A DNA stretch of 64,000 nt from the NCBI GenBank assembly GCA_910580195.1, contig CAJTWA010000021.1, positions 5,529 through 69,528 of the forward strand. Direction: 5' to 3'. The first letter of the stretch is position 1, and every line of letters starts with the position of its first letter. The notes below the pieces were generated by a model. That model searched no databases. It saw only the letters and a list, made by a program, of their open reading frames with translations, and was not told the origin of the DNA. Shown one piece after another: positions 35,284 through 44,078 of this stretch. Made by a program: the position numbers and the translations under genes. Source of the DNA: an uncultured Lachnospiraceae bacterium (lineage in GTDB: Bacteria; Bacillota; Clostridia; Lachnospirales; Lachnospiraceae).

Positions 35284-35988
35284 TTAATTAAGGTTTTTAT
35301 TTGTGCATCGAAAAAAGAAATGTTTTATGACAGGAAAATAAGTATTGCTGATGGGGAGGGAAATTCCATTCGAAAGAATCAATTCCTTTTCAGCAATTTT
35401 GATAATGTGCCCAGTATTGACAATACATGTGCGGTGGCATTGCAGGAAGTGTGGTGGTAAGGAACTGAAAAGGCTTTTTAAGCTGCGCCGTTCTAAAAAG
35501 TTAAAGTCAGGAGTGAAGATTTCTATGTATTGGTTTTGGCTGCTAAAATATAAAATTTCTTGGTATGCAATTCTTGTATAGTTTTGTTTTGAATGAAAAT
35601 AATAAAAATTATCAGATAGTTTATGTTTGATATATTGCAAACAATAATTTATGTCTGCGTATCTTGCAGGTTTTACTAGGAAATTCAGGGCGTGGACATA
35701 GTAACCTTCAAAAACATATTCCTTATGGATGGTTAGGAATATAAGCTCTCCCTGATAGCCTTGCTGTCGGAGCATCTTGGCGAGTTTAATTCCAGAAGTA
35801 TCTTTTAGGGTGATATCCATAAAAATAGCGTCATAATCATGGAACCCAAAATGTAACAGTGCATTTTTAGAGTTGAATATAGAACTATTAATTAAGACAT
35901 GGTTTTCTTCTCCCCATTTCTTCAAAAGGCTATCAAGCGTTTTCGCAGATATTGCATCGTTATCCATAATACAAATTTTTATCTTCAT
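35284..35988 (-). CDS. LytTR-family response regulator
   Basis: The 234-residue regulator has a receiver domain with the acidic pair DND at ~9-11 and phospho-acceptor Asp58 (AIFMDITL), then a LytTR DNA-binding domain from ~130 (TRIAYQEILYFSSQNQYIEI, LPPHFLQCHRTCIVN, SNGISLPISNTYF). The AgrA/ComE/PlnC type controls bacteriocin and quorum-peptide genes. It is divergent from the peptide gene at 36250. No histidine kinase lies beside it, so it is an orphan. Its codons are as AT-rich as those of the exporter gene. Confidence 0.93.
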   Translation of the reverse strand: MKIKICIMDNDAISAKTLDSLLKKWGEENHVLINSSIFNSKNALLHFGFHDYDAIFMDITLKDTSGIKLAKMLRQQGYQGELIFLTIHKEYVFEGYYVHALNFLVKPARYADINYCLQYIKHKLSDNFYYFHSKQNYTRIAYQEILYFSSQNQYIEIFTPDFNFLERRSLKSLFSSLPPHFLQCHRTCIVNTGHIIKIAEKELILSNGISLPISNTYFPVIKHFFFRCTNKNLN

Positions 35989-36119
35989 GTTGTGCCTCCC
36001 CCATATTGAAATATAATCTATTTTTTAGCAGTATAGATTTTAAAAATATTCTTATTAAAATTATAAATACTTTAATCCCCTAATGCCTATATTTATATAT
36101 TATCATATATTAAAATATT

Positions 36120-36150
36120 ATTCACTCCATAAATTATAGAATTCACTCCA
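36120..36150 (+). promoter_or_regulatory. Direct-repeat site, probable LytTR operator
   Basis: ATTCACTCCA occurs twice exactly, at 36120-36129 and 36141-36150, 21 bp apart (two helical turns). LytTR regulators of peptide operons bind ~9-bp direct repeats at this spacing. A weak TTGTCT (36157-36162) and several AT-rich -10 candidates follow. The whole spacer 35989-36249 is very AT-rich and holds no gene. Confidence 0.6.
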
Positions 36151-36249
36151 AAAATATTGTCTTTTTTTGTGAAAAATGATAATTATTATTTATTACTTTT
36201 ATAGAACATATACAAATATTTTCTATAAAATTTGGAAGGAGGTGTAATT

Positions 36250-36447
36250 ATGAAGAAGGTTTCTATGAATGAACAGCTTACTGTATGCGGAGGCGGGACA
36301 CATTATCATTGGTTTTGCAGTGTGAACCGTTATGTTAGTGCAAAGACGGATAAACTAAGCACAGCAGCTTACCGCGCAGGAGTACATGCAGAAAAGTATA
36401 ACCATGGAAAGAGTGTTTCTTATGGTGCTTGTACAAGTTCTTGGTAA
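36250..36447 (+). CDS. Double-glycine-leader peptide (bacteriocin-like or signal peptide precursor)
   Basis: The 65-residue precursor starts at ATG 36250 after a strong GGAAGGAGG. Residues 1-15, MKKVSMNEQLTVCGG, form a short leader ending in Gly-Gly. The predicted 50-residue mature peptide starts GTHYHWFC, has many His/Tyr/Lys, two Cys (23 and 61 of the precursor, one near each end) and ends in SSW, so one disulfide loop is possible. The next gene encodes a C39 peptidase-ABC exporter, the enzyme that cuts after GG. No modification enzyme is nearby, so an unmodified class II-like bacteriocin or pheromone is most likely. I recognise no known bacteriocin. Confidence 0.78.
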   Translation: MKKVSMNEQLTVCGGGTHYHWFCSVNRYVSAKTDKLSTAAYRAGVHAEKYNHGKSVSYGACTSSW

Positions 36448-36473
36448 GGAACAGTAGGTTTGTGAAAGAGGTT

Positions 36474-36565
36474 ATCAAAAAGGCGTTATATAGAGTGTTT
36501 CTAAACATGTGGTAAAGATATTTTAGCATGAATACATAAACATGATTATATTTCGCCTTTTTGAT
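36474..36565 (+). promoter_or_regulatory. Inverted repeat between peptide and exporter genes
   Basis: ATCAAAAAGGCG (36474-36485) and CGCCTTTTTGAT (36554-36565) are perfect 12-bp complements around a 68-nt loop. The right arm lies 18 bp before the exporter start. It may lower exporter expression relative to the peptide or protect the peptide mRNA. Confidence 0.6.
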
Positions 36566-36583
36566 AGGGAATGGGTGTAATTT

Positions 36584-38701
36584 ATGAAGGGCATAAGGCA
36601 GCATGACAGCAGGGATTGCGGATTTGCATGTTTGGCTACTATTTTTCAATTTTACCAATATAAGGTTCCAATAAATTACCTGAGGGAAATGAGCCGAATT
36701 AATAAAAATGGCATGAGTTTATTCAGCATGTTAGATATATGTAAGAGAAATGGCTTTGAAGCCGAGGCACTAAAAGGAAATTTTCAGGAGTTTTTAGATA
36801 GTATTCATGAAAATCACAAAGAATTTCCGTGTATTGCACATATTAGGACAGAAGAAAATTTGTTGCACTATATAGTGATTTTAGGCATTGGGAAAAATTT
36901 AGTAGAATGTTTTGACCCAGCTATTGGGAAGAAGCGATATACGCATGGCGAATTCTGTAATATGTGGACGGGGTATTTAGTATTTATCTGGCCTGCGAAA
37001 GGATTTGAAAAAAAGGATCTGACAAAAGGTTCGTATCATAGGTATTTAAAAATATTACTTAGCTTAAAAAAGCATGTGTTGTATATATTAATCTTATCAT
37101 TATTGTTGTCTGGTTTAGCAATCATAATATCGTTTGCGTACCAGCAAGTTATAGACAATTATTTGTTGAATATAGATGAAGTTTACGGAAAAGGAGAAAA
37201 TATTTTAAAAGGTATTTTTGGCAATATAACATTTATTTTTGCCATATTTGTAAGTTTAGGTTTCTTTGAAACTATGCTCACCATTTTGAGGGGGCGGCTG
37301 TCTCTATTAATGGCAAAAAAAGTAGATAATATATTGATGGATTCATACTTTCAAAAATTAAAGGAATTACCATACAAATTTTTTCAAGACAGGGATACCG
37401 GAGAAATATTATCACGCTTTCAGGAAATTTCAGAAATTAGAACTTTTATTTCGGAATCAGGTATTATTTTGATAATAAATTTAGGAATGGTAACAGTATG
37501 CGGAACTGTTCTATATTACATAAATGAGCAATTGCTTGGGATGGTTTTTATCATATTATTGATATATCTCTTGATTATTTTGATGTTCAATGGTAAGATA
37601 AAAAAACAAAGTATTAAGACAAAAAATAATTATACAAAAATGATTTCATTACTAAAAGAAATTATTGATGGAATTACAGTCTTGAAGCTCTTTGATAGAA
37701 AAAATATTTTTTCAAATCATTTTGTAGTATCAAAAGAAAAATTACTTCAAAGCAATTTTGAAATGGGGTGCTTATTAGTTTATGTGAATGGTGTGCTATC
37801 TGGGATTGAAACATTAGGTTCAATATGTGTTTTATGCGTTGGCGGGGTTCTAATTACAAAAGGGGAATTGACACTTGGAATGTTAATGACTTTTGAAGCG
37901 TTGATGGCATTTTTTATGGAACCAGTTAAGGAAGTTATTCTTTTATTGCCGAATATACAGAAAAACGTAATTGTTTTAGATAGGATGAATGATATTTTGG
38001 ATAACCGTTCAGAGGAGGAAATAAGGAGGGTAAATAGAACCAAGAAGGTTGAATGGAATAGTATCAATATAAATAACCTGACTTTTAGTTATTGGGATGG
38101 ACAGTATGTGCTGAAGAATGTGGAGGCTTGTTTTCTTAAAGGGAATATGTCAGCAATAATAGGAAAAAGTGGAAGTGGAAAATCTACATTAGCAAAAATT
38201 TTATTAGGAATCGAGCAGGCAGAAGATGGAACAGTAAAGATTGATGGCGTAGATCTCAATAGGGTGCCGCTAAGTGAATTGCGGAAGAATGTAATATATG
38301 TACCACAGGAAATATTCCTTTTTAATAGTACGGTAAGAGATAATTTATTTTTAGATAGTACTGTGCTAGAGAAAGGCTTTGTGGAAGAAATTCTGCAGGG
38401 ATGCAGAGTTTGGGATATATTGGAACATGCTTCTGGAGGATTTGACTTTATTGTTGGGGAGAACGGAGAAAATTTTTCTGGTGGAGAAAAGCAAAGGTTA
38501 GCTGTTGCGCGGGCATTGCTAAAAAACCCTAAAGTGTTGATATTGGATGAAGCTACAAACCAAATGGAAGAAACAGTTGCTTTTGACATTATAAATTTTA
38601 TTAAAAAGAGGTTTTCAGATACAATTGTGATTATTATAACACATGATTCACGGATTGCCAAAGTGTGCGATTCTTGTGTAGAATTGAAAAGTAGCATTTG
38701 A
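36584..38701 (+). CDS. C39-peptidase ABC exporter (peptide-cleaving bacteriocin transporter)
   Basis: The 705-residue protein joins three modules. Residues 1-140 are a C39 peptidase with Cys12 (QHDSRDCG), His95 (LLHYIVIL) and Asp111 (CFDP), all catalytic residues present. About 150-440 is a six-helix exporter membrane domain. From ~480 comes an ABC ATPase with Walker A IGKSGSGKST near 524-532, signature FSGGEKQR, Walker B VLILDEAT and H-loop THD. It would cut the GG leader of the peptide at 36250 and export it. Base composition is much richer in A/T than genes on either side, pointing to transfer. Confidence 0.95.
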   Translation: MKGIRQHDSRDCGFACLATIFQFYQYKVPINYLREMSRINKNGMSLFSMLDICKRNGFEAEALKGNFQEFLDSIHENHKEFPCIAHIRTEENLLHYIVILGIGKNLVECFDPAIGKKRYTHGEFCNMWTGYLVFIWPAKGFEKKDLTKGSYHRYLKILLSLKKHVLYILILSLLLSGLAIIISFAYQQVIDNYLLNIDEVYGKGENILKGIFGNITFIFAIFVSLGFFETMLTILRGRLSLLMAKKVDNILMDSYFQKLKELPYKFFQDRDTGEILSRFQEISEIRTFISESGIILIINLGMVTVCGTVLYYINEQLLGMVFIILLIYLLIILMFNGKIKKQSIKTKNNYTKMISLLKEIIDGITVLKLFDRKNIFSNHFVVSKEKLLQSNFEMGCLLVYVNGVLSGIETLGSICVLCVGGVLITKGELTLGMLMTFEALMAFFMEPVKEVILLLPNIQKNVIVLDRMNDILDNRSEEEIRRVNRTKKVEWNSININNLTFSYWDGQYVLKNVEACFLKGNMSAIIGKSGSGKSTLAKILLGIEQAEDGTVKIDGVDLNRVPLSELRKNVIYVPQEIFLFNSTVRDNLFLDSTVLEKGFVEEILQGCRVWDILEHASGGFDFIVGENGENFSGGEKQRLAVARALLKNPKVLILDEATNQMEETVAFDIINFIKKRFSDTIVIIITHDSRIAKVCDSCVELKSSI

Positions 38702-38734
38702 GTTTAGATTAATTTTAAAAAGAGAGAAGAGAAA

Positions 38735-40960
38735 ATGGGAAAAGGAAAGAAACTAAGCGTTATTTTTATGGTATTTGCCGTGGCCTTGCTGATATCGGCA
38801 TGTGCTGGCGGCAAGCAGGAAAATGAGGAAGGGAAAAGGGAACTTAAGGTGGCCGGGAGTTATCAGGAGAGTAAGGCCGGGATTCCCCCGGAGGCAGACT
38901 ACCTGAAAGATATGGTACAGTTAGAAAACCATTCCCTGAGATTGGCGGGAGGAACGGCAAATGGAGGCCTTTTTATCTGGGAGTCGGAAAACGGAGGGGA
39001 AACATGGGAACAGGTATATGATTTTACGGAGGTGCTTTCAAAAACAAATATTGACGCCGGCGAAATTTCCATAAAATTAAGTCCGTCTGGGAGGAGTGTC
39101 CTTTGGGGCTCCAAGGAGGGGGACAGTGTAATATTTCTGTTGGATGAAAATTTTGAAATAGAGGAGGGCTCAAAAGAGGTTTTGGAAACTGTGAAGGGGC
39201 AGGACATACAGACCCTTGAATGGGTAGAGGAAAATACGCTGTTTGGGCTCACTGTGTTTCAGGAAGGCATTTTTGTGGAGCTTACCAGTGGAAAGGTAGA
39301 AAGTATTGAGATAAAAGGGGCAGTACAGGCATATACAGCAAGGCAGGATGGGATTTATCTTGTTACGGATCAGGGGATACAGAAGCTTGATACGAAAAGC
39401 AGGCAGATAAGCCAATTGCCGGAGCCTGCCAAGAGGATAGAAGAGTATTGGAAGCAGCTAAGTTTTCAGGAAAGGAAAGATCATGCAGTCTGCGTGACGG
39501 ATGATGGGGACAGCATTTGCCTGTTTGATGATAAAAATGGGATGGTGTTCACGCCGCAAGGCGGGGAAATTATTTTAAAACGAGGGAAAAGCTCTTTGGG
39601 GGATGCAGAGGTTGCGCTGGAAAAGGCTTTTTTTGGGGAAGGCGGGGAGATTTTTGCATTAGCCCAGTCAGCCCAAGGGAAAGAAGCGTACTGTTTTTCG
39701 CAGCAAGAAGGCCAGCTTGCCGCACAGGAAAACAAGCTGCCGGCTGGGGAAGATGGGAAAGGGACGCTTACCATTTATTCTTTGGAGGAGGATGTGAATA
39801 TCCGGCAGATGGTGTATTTGTACCAAAAAAAGTATCCAGATATGGATATTACATACGAGGCAGGAAGGGAAAACGGGAATATATCCAGAGATGAAGCAAT
39901 CAAGCTTTTAAATACACGGCTGGCGAGCGGGGAAGGGCCGGACGTCATAGTGTTGGAAGGCCTTCCATATGAAAAGTATGCCCAGCAAGGGATGTTGGAG
40001 GATTTAAGCGGGTTTGCAGAAGAGGCATGTAAGGAAAAAGATTTGTTTCAGGGAGTCCTGTCAGCCTATCTTTCCAGCCAGGGGCAATACGGCATACCAG
40101 CTTACGTTTCCCTGATGATGCTTTCCGGTACGCAGGATGCCATAGAAGGGGCGGAAAGTCTTGAAACGCTGGTTGCTGCGTGGAAGGAAGAGGTGGCTGG
40201 GATCCCTGTTTTTGAAAATTGGAGTTTTGACCAAGTGATTTCTATTACCTACCGGATGTATCTTGCAGGGAAAGGCTCTGCGGAGAATTTTGGGCAAAAG
40301 GAATTGGAACAGTATTACTCCCAGCTCTGTGAATTATACCAGATGGTTGAAATGGAAGAGGTAAGGAAACAAAAGAATCCGGGGAGCGCATCCCTAAAGC
40401 CCATGGGGTACCAAAACATGGATCTTGTCCTGACAGGGGATACCCTGAATGCTTTGGATTATTTGGCTGTCCCGGACGACATCCAAAAAGCAGAGCTTTT
40501 GAGGGAAAACAATTTTGCGCATCTTTTGTTAAAAAATAGCGGGAAAGCGCTTTATGTCCCAATGGTTTCATTTGGGGTTGTGAAAGGAAGAAACAGTGGA
40601 CAGGCAAAGGACTTTCTTGCTTATATGGTAACGGAGGAAGTTCAGGAAAGTTTTGACTATGCAGGGCTGCCGGTAAACCGTAAGGCTATGGAAGGGAAAT
40701 TAAAGGGCTTTCCGGAAGGGGCAGTAATAATCCAGACAGAAATAGGTTCGGAAAAGGTACTTGTATTCCAAGGGATAGACGGGCAGAGGCTGGATGAATG
40801 GATGGATACCTTCGAAGATATGGAATATGCAGGTTCTGCAGACCAGACAGTATTTGAACTGGTCCTGGAACAGGTGGATGAGGTTCTTACAGGCAGCAAT
40901 TCCGCTGGGAGTGCAGCAGAGGAAGCATGCAGGAAAATATCGCTGTACCGGATGGAGTGA
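38735..40960 (+). CDS. Lipoprotein: Asp-box propeller fused to family-1 solute-binding protein
   Basis: The 741-residue protein starts with a lipoprotein signal (LLISAC, acylated Cys23). Residues ~50-330 are beta-rich with a BNR/Asp-box motif (SENGGETW) and repeated strands like a sialidase-type propeller. From ~340 it is an extracellular solute-binding protein of the sugar-ABC type (GTLTIYSLEEDVNIRQMVYLYQKKYPDMDITYE ... GEGPDVIVLEG, split here only for description). It lies in front of two matching permeases. The fusion is unusual. It would sit on the outer face of the membrane; the ligand is unknown. Confidence 0.85.
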   Translation: MGKGKKLSVIFMVFAVALLISACAGGKQENEEGKRELKVAGSYQESKAGIPPEADYLKDMVQLENHSLRLAGGTANGGLFIWESENGGETWEQVYDFTEVLSKTNIDAGEISIKLSPSGRSVLWGSKEGDSVIFLLDENFEIEEGSKEVLETVKGQDIQTLEWVEENTLFGLTVFQEGIFVELTSGKVESIEIKGAVQAYTARQDGIYLVTDQGIQKLDTKSRQISQLPEPAKRIEEYWKQLSFQERKDHAVCVTDDGDSICLFDDKNGMVFTPQGGEIILKRGKSSLGDAEVALEKAFFGEGGEIFALAQSAQGKEAYCFSQQEGQLAAQENKLPAGEDGKGTLTIYSLEEDVNIRQMVYLYQKKYPDMDITYEAGRENGNISRDEAIKLLNTRLASGEGPDVIVLEGLPYEKYAQQGMLEDLSGFAEEACKEKDLFQGVLSAYLSSQGQYGIPAYVSLMMLSGTQDAIEGAESLETLVAAWKEEVAGIPVFENWSFDQVISITYRMYLAGKGSAENFGQKELEQYYSQLCELYQMVEMEEVRKQKNPGSASLKPMGYQNMDLVLTGDTLNALDYLAVPDDIQKAELLRENNFAHLLLKNSGKALYVPMVSFGVVKGRNSGQAKDFLAYMVTEEVQESFDYAGLPVNRKAMEGKLKGFPEGAVIIQTEIGSEKVLVFQGIDGQRLDEWMDTFEDMEYAGSADQTVFELVLEQVDEVLTGSNSAGSAAEEACRKISLYRME

Positions 40961-40984
40961 CGGCTGGCTGACGGATAGGAAAAA

Positions 40985-41824
40985 ATGGAAAAGAAATGGA
41001 AAAATACAATCAAAGCAGGCGGGCTGATGGCTCTTCCAAGCATTGCCGGGATTTCACTTTTTTATATCATGCCTCTTTTGGAAATGGCAGTGAGGGCTTT
41101 TATCCGAAATTCAGATAAAGTTTTTGTAGGATTTGAGAATTACCATCAAGTATTTGGGAACCATGCCTTCCGGCTTGCGTCTGGAAATACCGTTTTGTTT
41201 ATGGCTGTTTCAGTTCCGCTGCTGATTGTGCTGTCTATGCTGTTTTCAAACTTATTGGTACATACATCTGGTTTTTTTGCGCATGCCAGGCGGGCATATG
41301 TTTTACCGTTAGCAGTGCCCGCCGCAGCAGTAGCTTTATTCTGGAAAGCATTTTGGGGAAAGAAGGGATTGCTCAACTTGTTTACCCATATGGAAATAGA
41401 TTGGCTTCAGTCTGGATGGGGGTTTGCTGTGTTAGTATGCGTCTTTCTTTGGAAATATTTCGGTTATACAGTGATTCTGTGGATTGGGGGAATCCGCAAT
41501 TTAGAGCAGGAAATGCTGGAGGCAGCACAGGCGGAAGGCGCGGGGCGGTGGCAAGTTTTTTTTAAAATTATCCTTCCGAATATGAAAGGCACTTTTTTTA
41601 CCATTTATACCTTGTCTTTGATAAATTCATCTAGGATATTCCGGGAAACCTACGCTTTGGTGGGAGATTACCCTCATAATAGCATGTATTTGATGCAAAA
41701 TTTATTTAATAACTGGCTGCGGAATTTTGAATTTGATAAATTGGCCGCGGGAGGGAGCATTTATTTGGCTGCCATGGTTGTTTTGATTGTTCCGGTTGGG
41801 AAGGCGTTGAGGGATGGACAGTAA
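40985..41824 (+). CDS. ABC transporter permease, MalF/UgpA-like
   Basis: The 279-residue protein has six membrane segments starting near residue 12 (LMALPSIAGISLFYIMPLLE). The EAA loop that contacts an ATPase is present: EAAQAEGAGRWQVFFKIILP. It overlaps the next permease by 11 bp and pairs with the solute-binding lipoprotein. No ATPase gene is in the cluster, so a shared MsmX-type ATPase would have to serve it. Confidence 0.88.
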   Translation: MEKKWKNTIKAGGLMALPSIAGISLFYIMPLLEMAVRAFIRNSDKVFVGFENYHQVFGNHAFRLASGNTVLFMAVSVPLLIVLSMLFSNLLVHTSGFFAHARRAYVLPLAVPAAAVALFWKAFWGKKGLLNLFTHMEIDWLQSGWGFAVLVCVFLWKYFGYTVILWIGGIRNLEQEMLEAAQAEGAGRWQVFFKIILPNMKGTFFTIYTLSLINSSRIFRETYALVGDYPHNSMYLMQNLFNNWLRNFEFDKLAAGGSIYLAAMVVLIVPVGKALRDGQ

Positions 41825-42644
41825 AAAGTGGCTGGGGGCTTGCAGGAAGGCAGTGATGCTTGCTGTCCTGTGGGTGTGTGTATACCCCATTTTTTTTGTA
41901 TGGATTGGTTCATTTGCAGGAGATTCAGAAATCGCAGGATATCTCCGGATATTGGAACGTGATGTGGGGAACCGCTGGGCGCTGTTTCCGAATTATATAA
42001 CGTTAGAGGGGTATGCCCAAATATTATTAGATACGCCGGAATTTTTTGTGGCATTTTGGAATTCAGCCAAAATCACATGCGCAGTTGTGCTCGGGCAGCT
42101 TGCAGTGAATTTACCCATATCATGGTGGTTTGCCCAGTCGGGGTGCAAAGGGAAAGATCTGATTTATAAGATATACATTGTTTTAATGATTTTGCCTTTT
42201 GTCGTATTGATGCTTCCAGAATATCTGGCATTAAAACGTTTCGGCTTGCTGGATAGCTTATGGTCTGTTATTTTACCGGGCATTTTTTCGCCTTTCCCAG
42301 TGTTTGTCATGGTTCCGTATATGAAGGCAGTCCCGAAAACATTGCTGGAAGCAGCAGAATTGGATGGGGCAGGCGGGATGGCCCTGTTTTTGCGTATTGG
42401 CATACCATATGCCCTGCCGGGCATTGTTGTTTCTGTCATTTTAAACTTTATTGAATATTGGGGCAGTATGGAACAAATATTGGCATTTGTGGAAAATAAG
42501 GCTTTGTGGCCGTTGCCCCTGTATTCCCTAAGCATCACCTTGGACAAGGGGAACTTATCTTTTGTGGCTGCCGTAATGGCAATGGTAATTCCGGCTTATG
42601 TCATTCTTTTAGGCTACCATTATTTAGAAACTGGGTGGAAATAA
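41814..42644 (+). CDS. ABC transporter permease, MalG-like
   Basis: The 276-residue protein has six membrane segments and an EAA loop (EAAELDGAGGMALFLRIGIP). This is the second half of the binding-protein-dependent channel formed with the gene at 40985. It starts inside the end of that gene, so translation is coupled. Confidence 0.88.
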   Translation: MDSKKWLGACRKAVMLAVLWVCVYPIFFVWIGSFAGDSEIAGYLRILERDVGNRWALFPNYITLEGYAQILLDTPEFFVAFWNSAKITCAVVLGQLAVNLPISWWFAQSGCKGKDLIYKIYIVLMILPFVVLMLPEYLALKRFGLLDSLWSVILPGIFSPFPVFVMVPYMKAVPKTLLEAAELDGAGGMALFLRIGIPYALPGIVVSVILNFIEYWGSMEQILAFVENKALWPLPLYSLSITLDKGNLSFVAAVMAMVIPAYVILLGYHYLETGWK

Positions 42645-42722
42645 GGAAACGCAGGGTTAGGATGCGGAAACTGGATGAAAAAGCATAACGGTATAGTGAA
42701 ACCTAAGGGTAGGAGAAGAAAA

Positions 42723-44078
42723 ATGCAGAAAAAACTATACAAAGGGCTGGCAATGTTCCTAACCGCCATGGTTGTATTTGGAGCCTTGTCGAAGGTTTCG
42801 GAAAGCATGACAGTGCCATGGGTAGAAGTATCAGGCTTAAGCAGCCAGACTTTGGAGGATAGCATTACGATAGAGGGCAGGATAAAAAAATCAAAGCCAG
42901 ATCCGGTGTTTGTGCTGGCAGGGCAGAAAGTTGCGGCAATTGAAGTGAGGGAAGGGCAGGAAGTCCGCGTGGGCATGGCCCTTATGTCGGTAGATATAGC
43001 GTATCTTGAAAAACAGATTTCTGAAAAGCAGGATGAAATTGATAAATTGCGTATTTCCATTGAGCGGGCGCAAAAGGAAGATGGGGATAACGCAGGGATG
43101 AAGGAGCTGAGAGTACGGCAAGCGAGGGAGCAGTATCAGCAGGTTGTGGAAAGTTACAGCAGTTCTTTGGCAAAGGCGCAGGAAGAAATGGAACAGGCGC
43201 TGGAGGCTGCCCAGTCTTTTGTGGCATCGCCAGGGGATTCCCAGAATGTGGAGGGGCATGATTTGGCACTGGCATATCAGGAAAAACAGGAATCTTACCA
43301 GTTGCTGGAAAGGGAACGGAACCAAGCCGTTATGCAGGCAAAGCAAGCGGTGGAAACGGCAGAACAGGAGCCGGCGCCTCATTCTGATACGAGGAGCGAG
43401 GCAATTGATTTAAAACAAAGGGAAGAGGAGCAGGAGAGGCTTGTGCAATTAAGGGAACAAGGAGGGAAAATTATTTCCGGCACCGAAGGCGTGGTTACAG
43501 ACATTCAGGTATCAGTAGGCGCTTTGACATCAGAAGAGGCAGCATTTCTGATAGAAGACAAAGAGTCTGGCGATATTGTACAGGTGCAGATAGAGAAAGA
43601 AGATGAAATCTATGCATCGGAAGGCACAGAGATTCTAGTGACAGGCTATAATGAACAGGGAGAAACAATCCTCTGTGAGCAGGCAGCCATAGCTGGTAAA
43701 AAGCAAAGCCCAGAAAATCAGGAAAAGTTAGAAGTGGATATTTCTTTAGGAAAAGGTGGTTTTTCATATGGAAGCAGGGCCAGTGTAAAAATCACCCGCT
43801 TTTCAGAAAAATACGAATATTGTGTCCCAGCAAGCGCAGTCCATGAAAGTGAAAAAGGTTATTATGTCTTAATTGTGGACGAACGGCAGACATTTACAGG
43901 GAAGGAAAAAGTAGCAATGCCGGTGGATGTAGAAATATTAGAAATGGAAGGCGGTTATATAGCGGTGAAACAGAATGGATTGCTGGCTGGGGAGCAGATT
44001 ATCGTAAATGCCAACAAGGCTTTAGAGGCAGGGAGCAAAGTCAGGATAAAGGAGTTAGGGCTTACGGCGGAGGATTGA
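42723..44078 (+). CDS. HlyD/RND-type membrane-fusion (adaptor) protein
   Basis: The 451-residue protein has an N-terminal membrane anchor (YKGLAMFLTAMVVFGAL), then a lipoyl/barrel-sandwich start (VFVLAGQKVAAIEVREGQEV), and a long coiled coil (~100-255). It continues with a second lipoyl half (GGKIISGTEGVVTDIQVSVG) and beta-barrel strands. ATG 42723 follows AGGAG by 7 nt; ATG 42675 would add 16 basic residues but lacks a good ribosome site. In Gram-positives such adaptors work with MacB-like or C39 exporters. It overlaps the next gene at TGATG. Confidence 0.85.
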   Translation: MQKKLYKGLAMFLTAMVVFGALSKVSESMTVPWVEVSGLSSQTLEDSITIEGRIKKSKPDPVFVLAGQKVAAIEVREGQEVRVGMALMSVDIAYLEKQISEKQDEIDKLRISIERAQKEDGDNAGMKELRVRQAREQYQQVVESYSSSLAKAQEEMEQALEAAQSFVASPGDSQNVEGHDLALAYQEKQESYQLLERERNQAVMQAKQAVETAEQEPAPHSDTRSEAIDLKQREEEQERLVQLREQGGKIISGTEGVVTDIQVSVGALTSEEAAFLIEDKESGDIVQVQIEKEDEIYASEGTEILVTGYNEQGETILCEQAAIAGKKQSPENQEKLEVDISLGKGGFSYGSRASVKITRFSEKYEYCVPASAVHESEKGYYVLIVDERQTFTGKEKVAMPVDVEILEMEGGYIAVKQNGLLAGEQIIVNANKALEAGSKVRIKELGLTAED

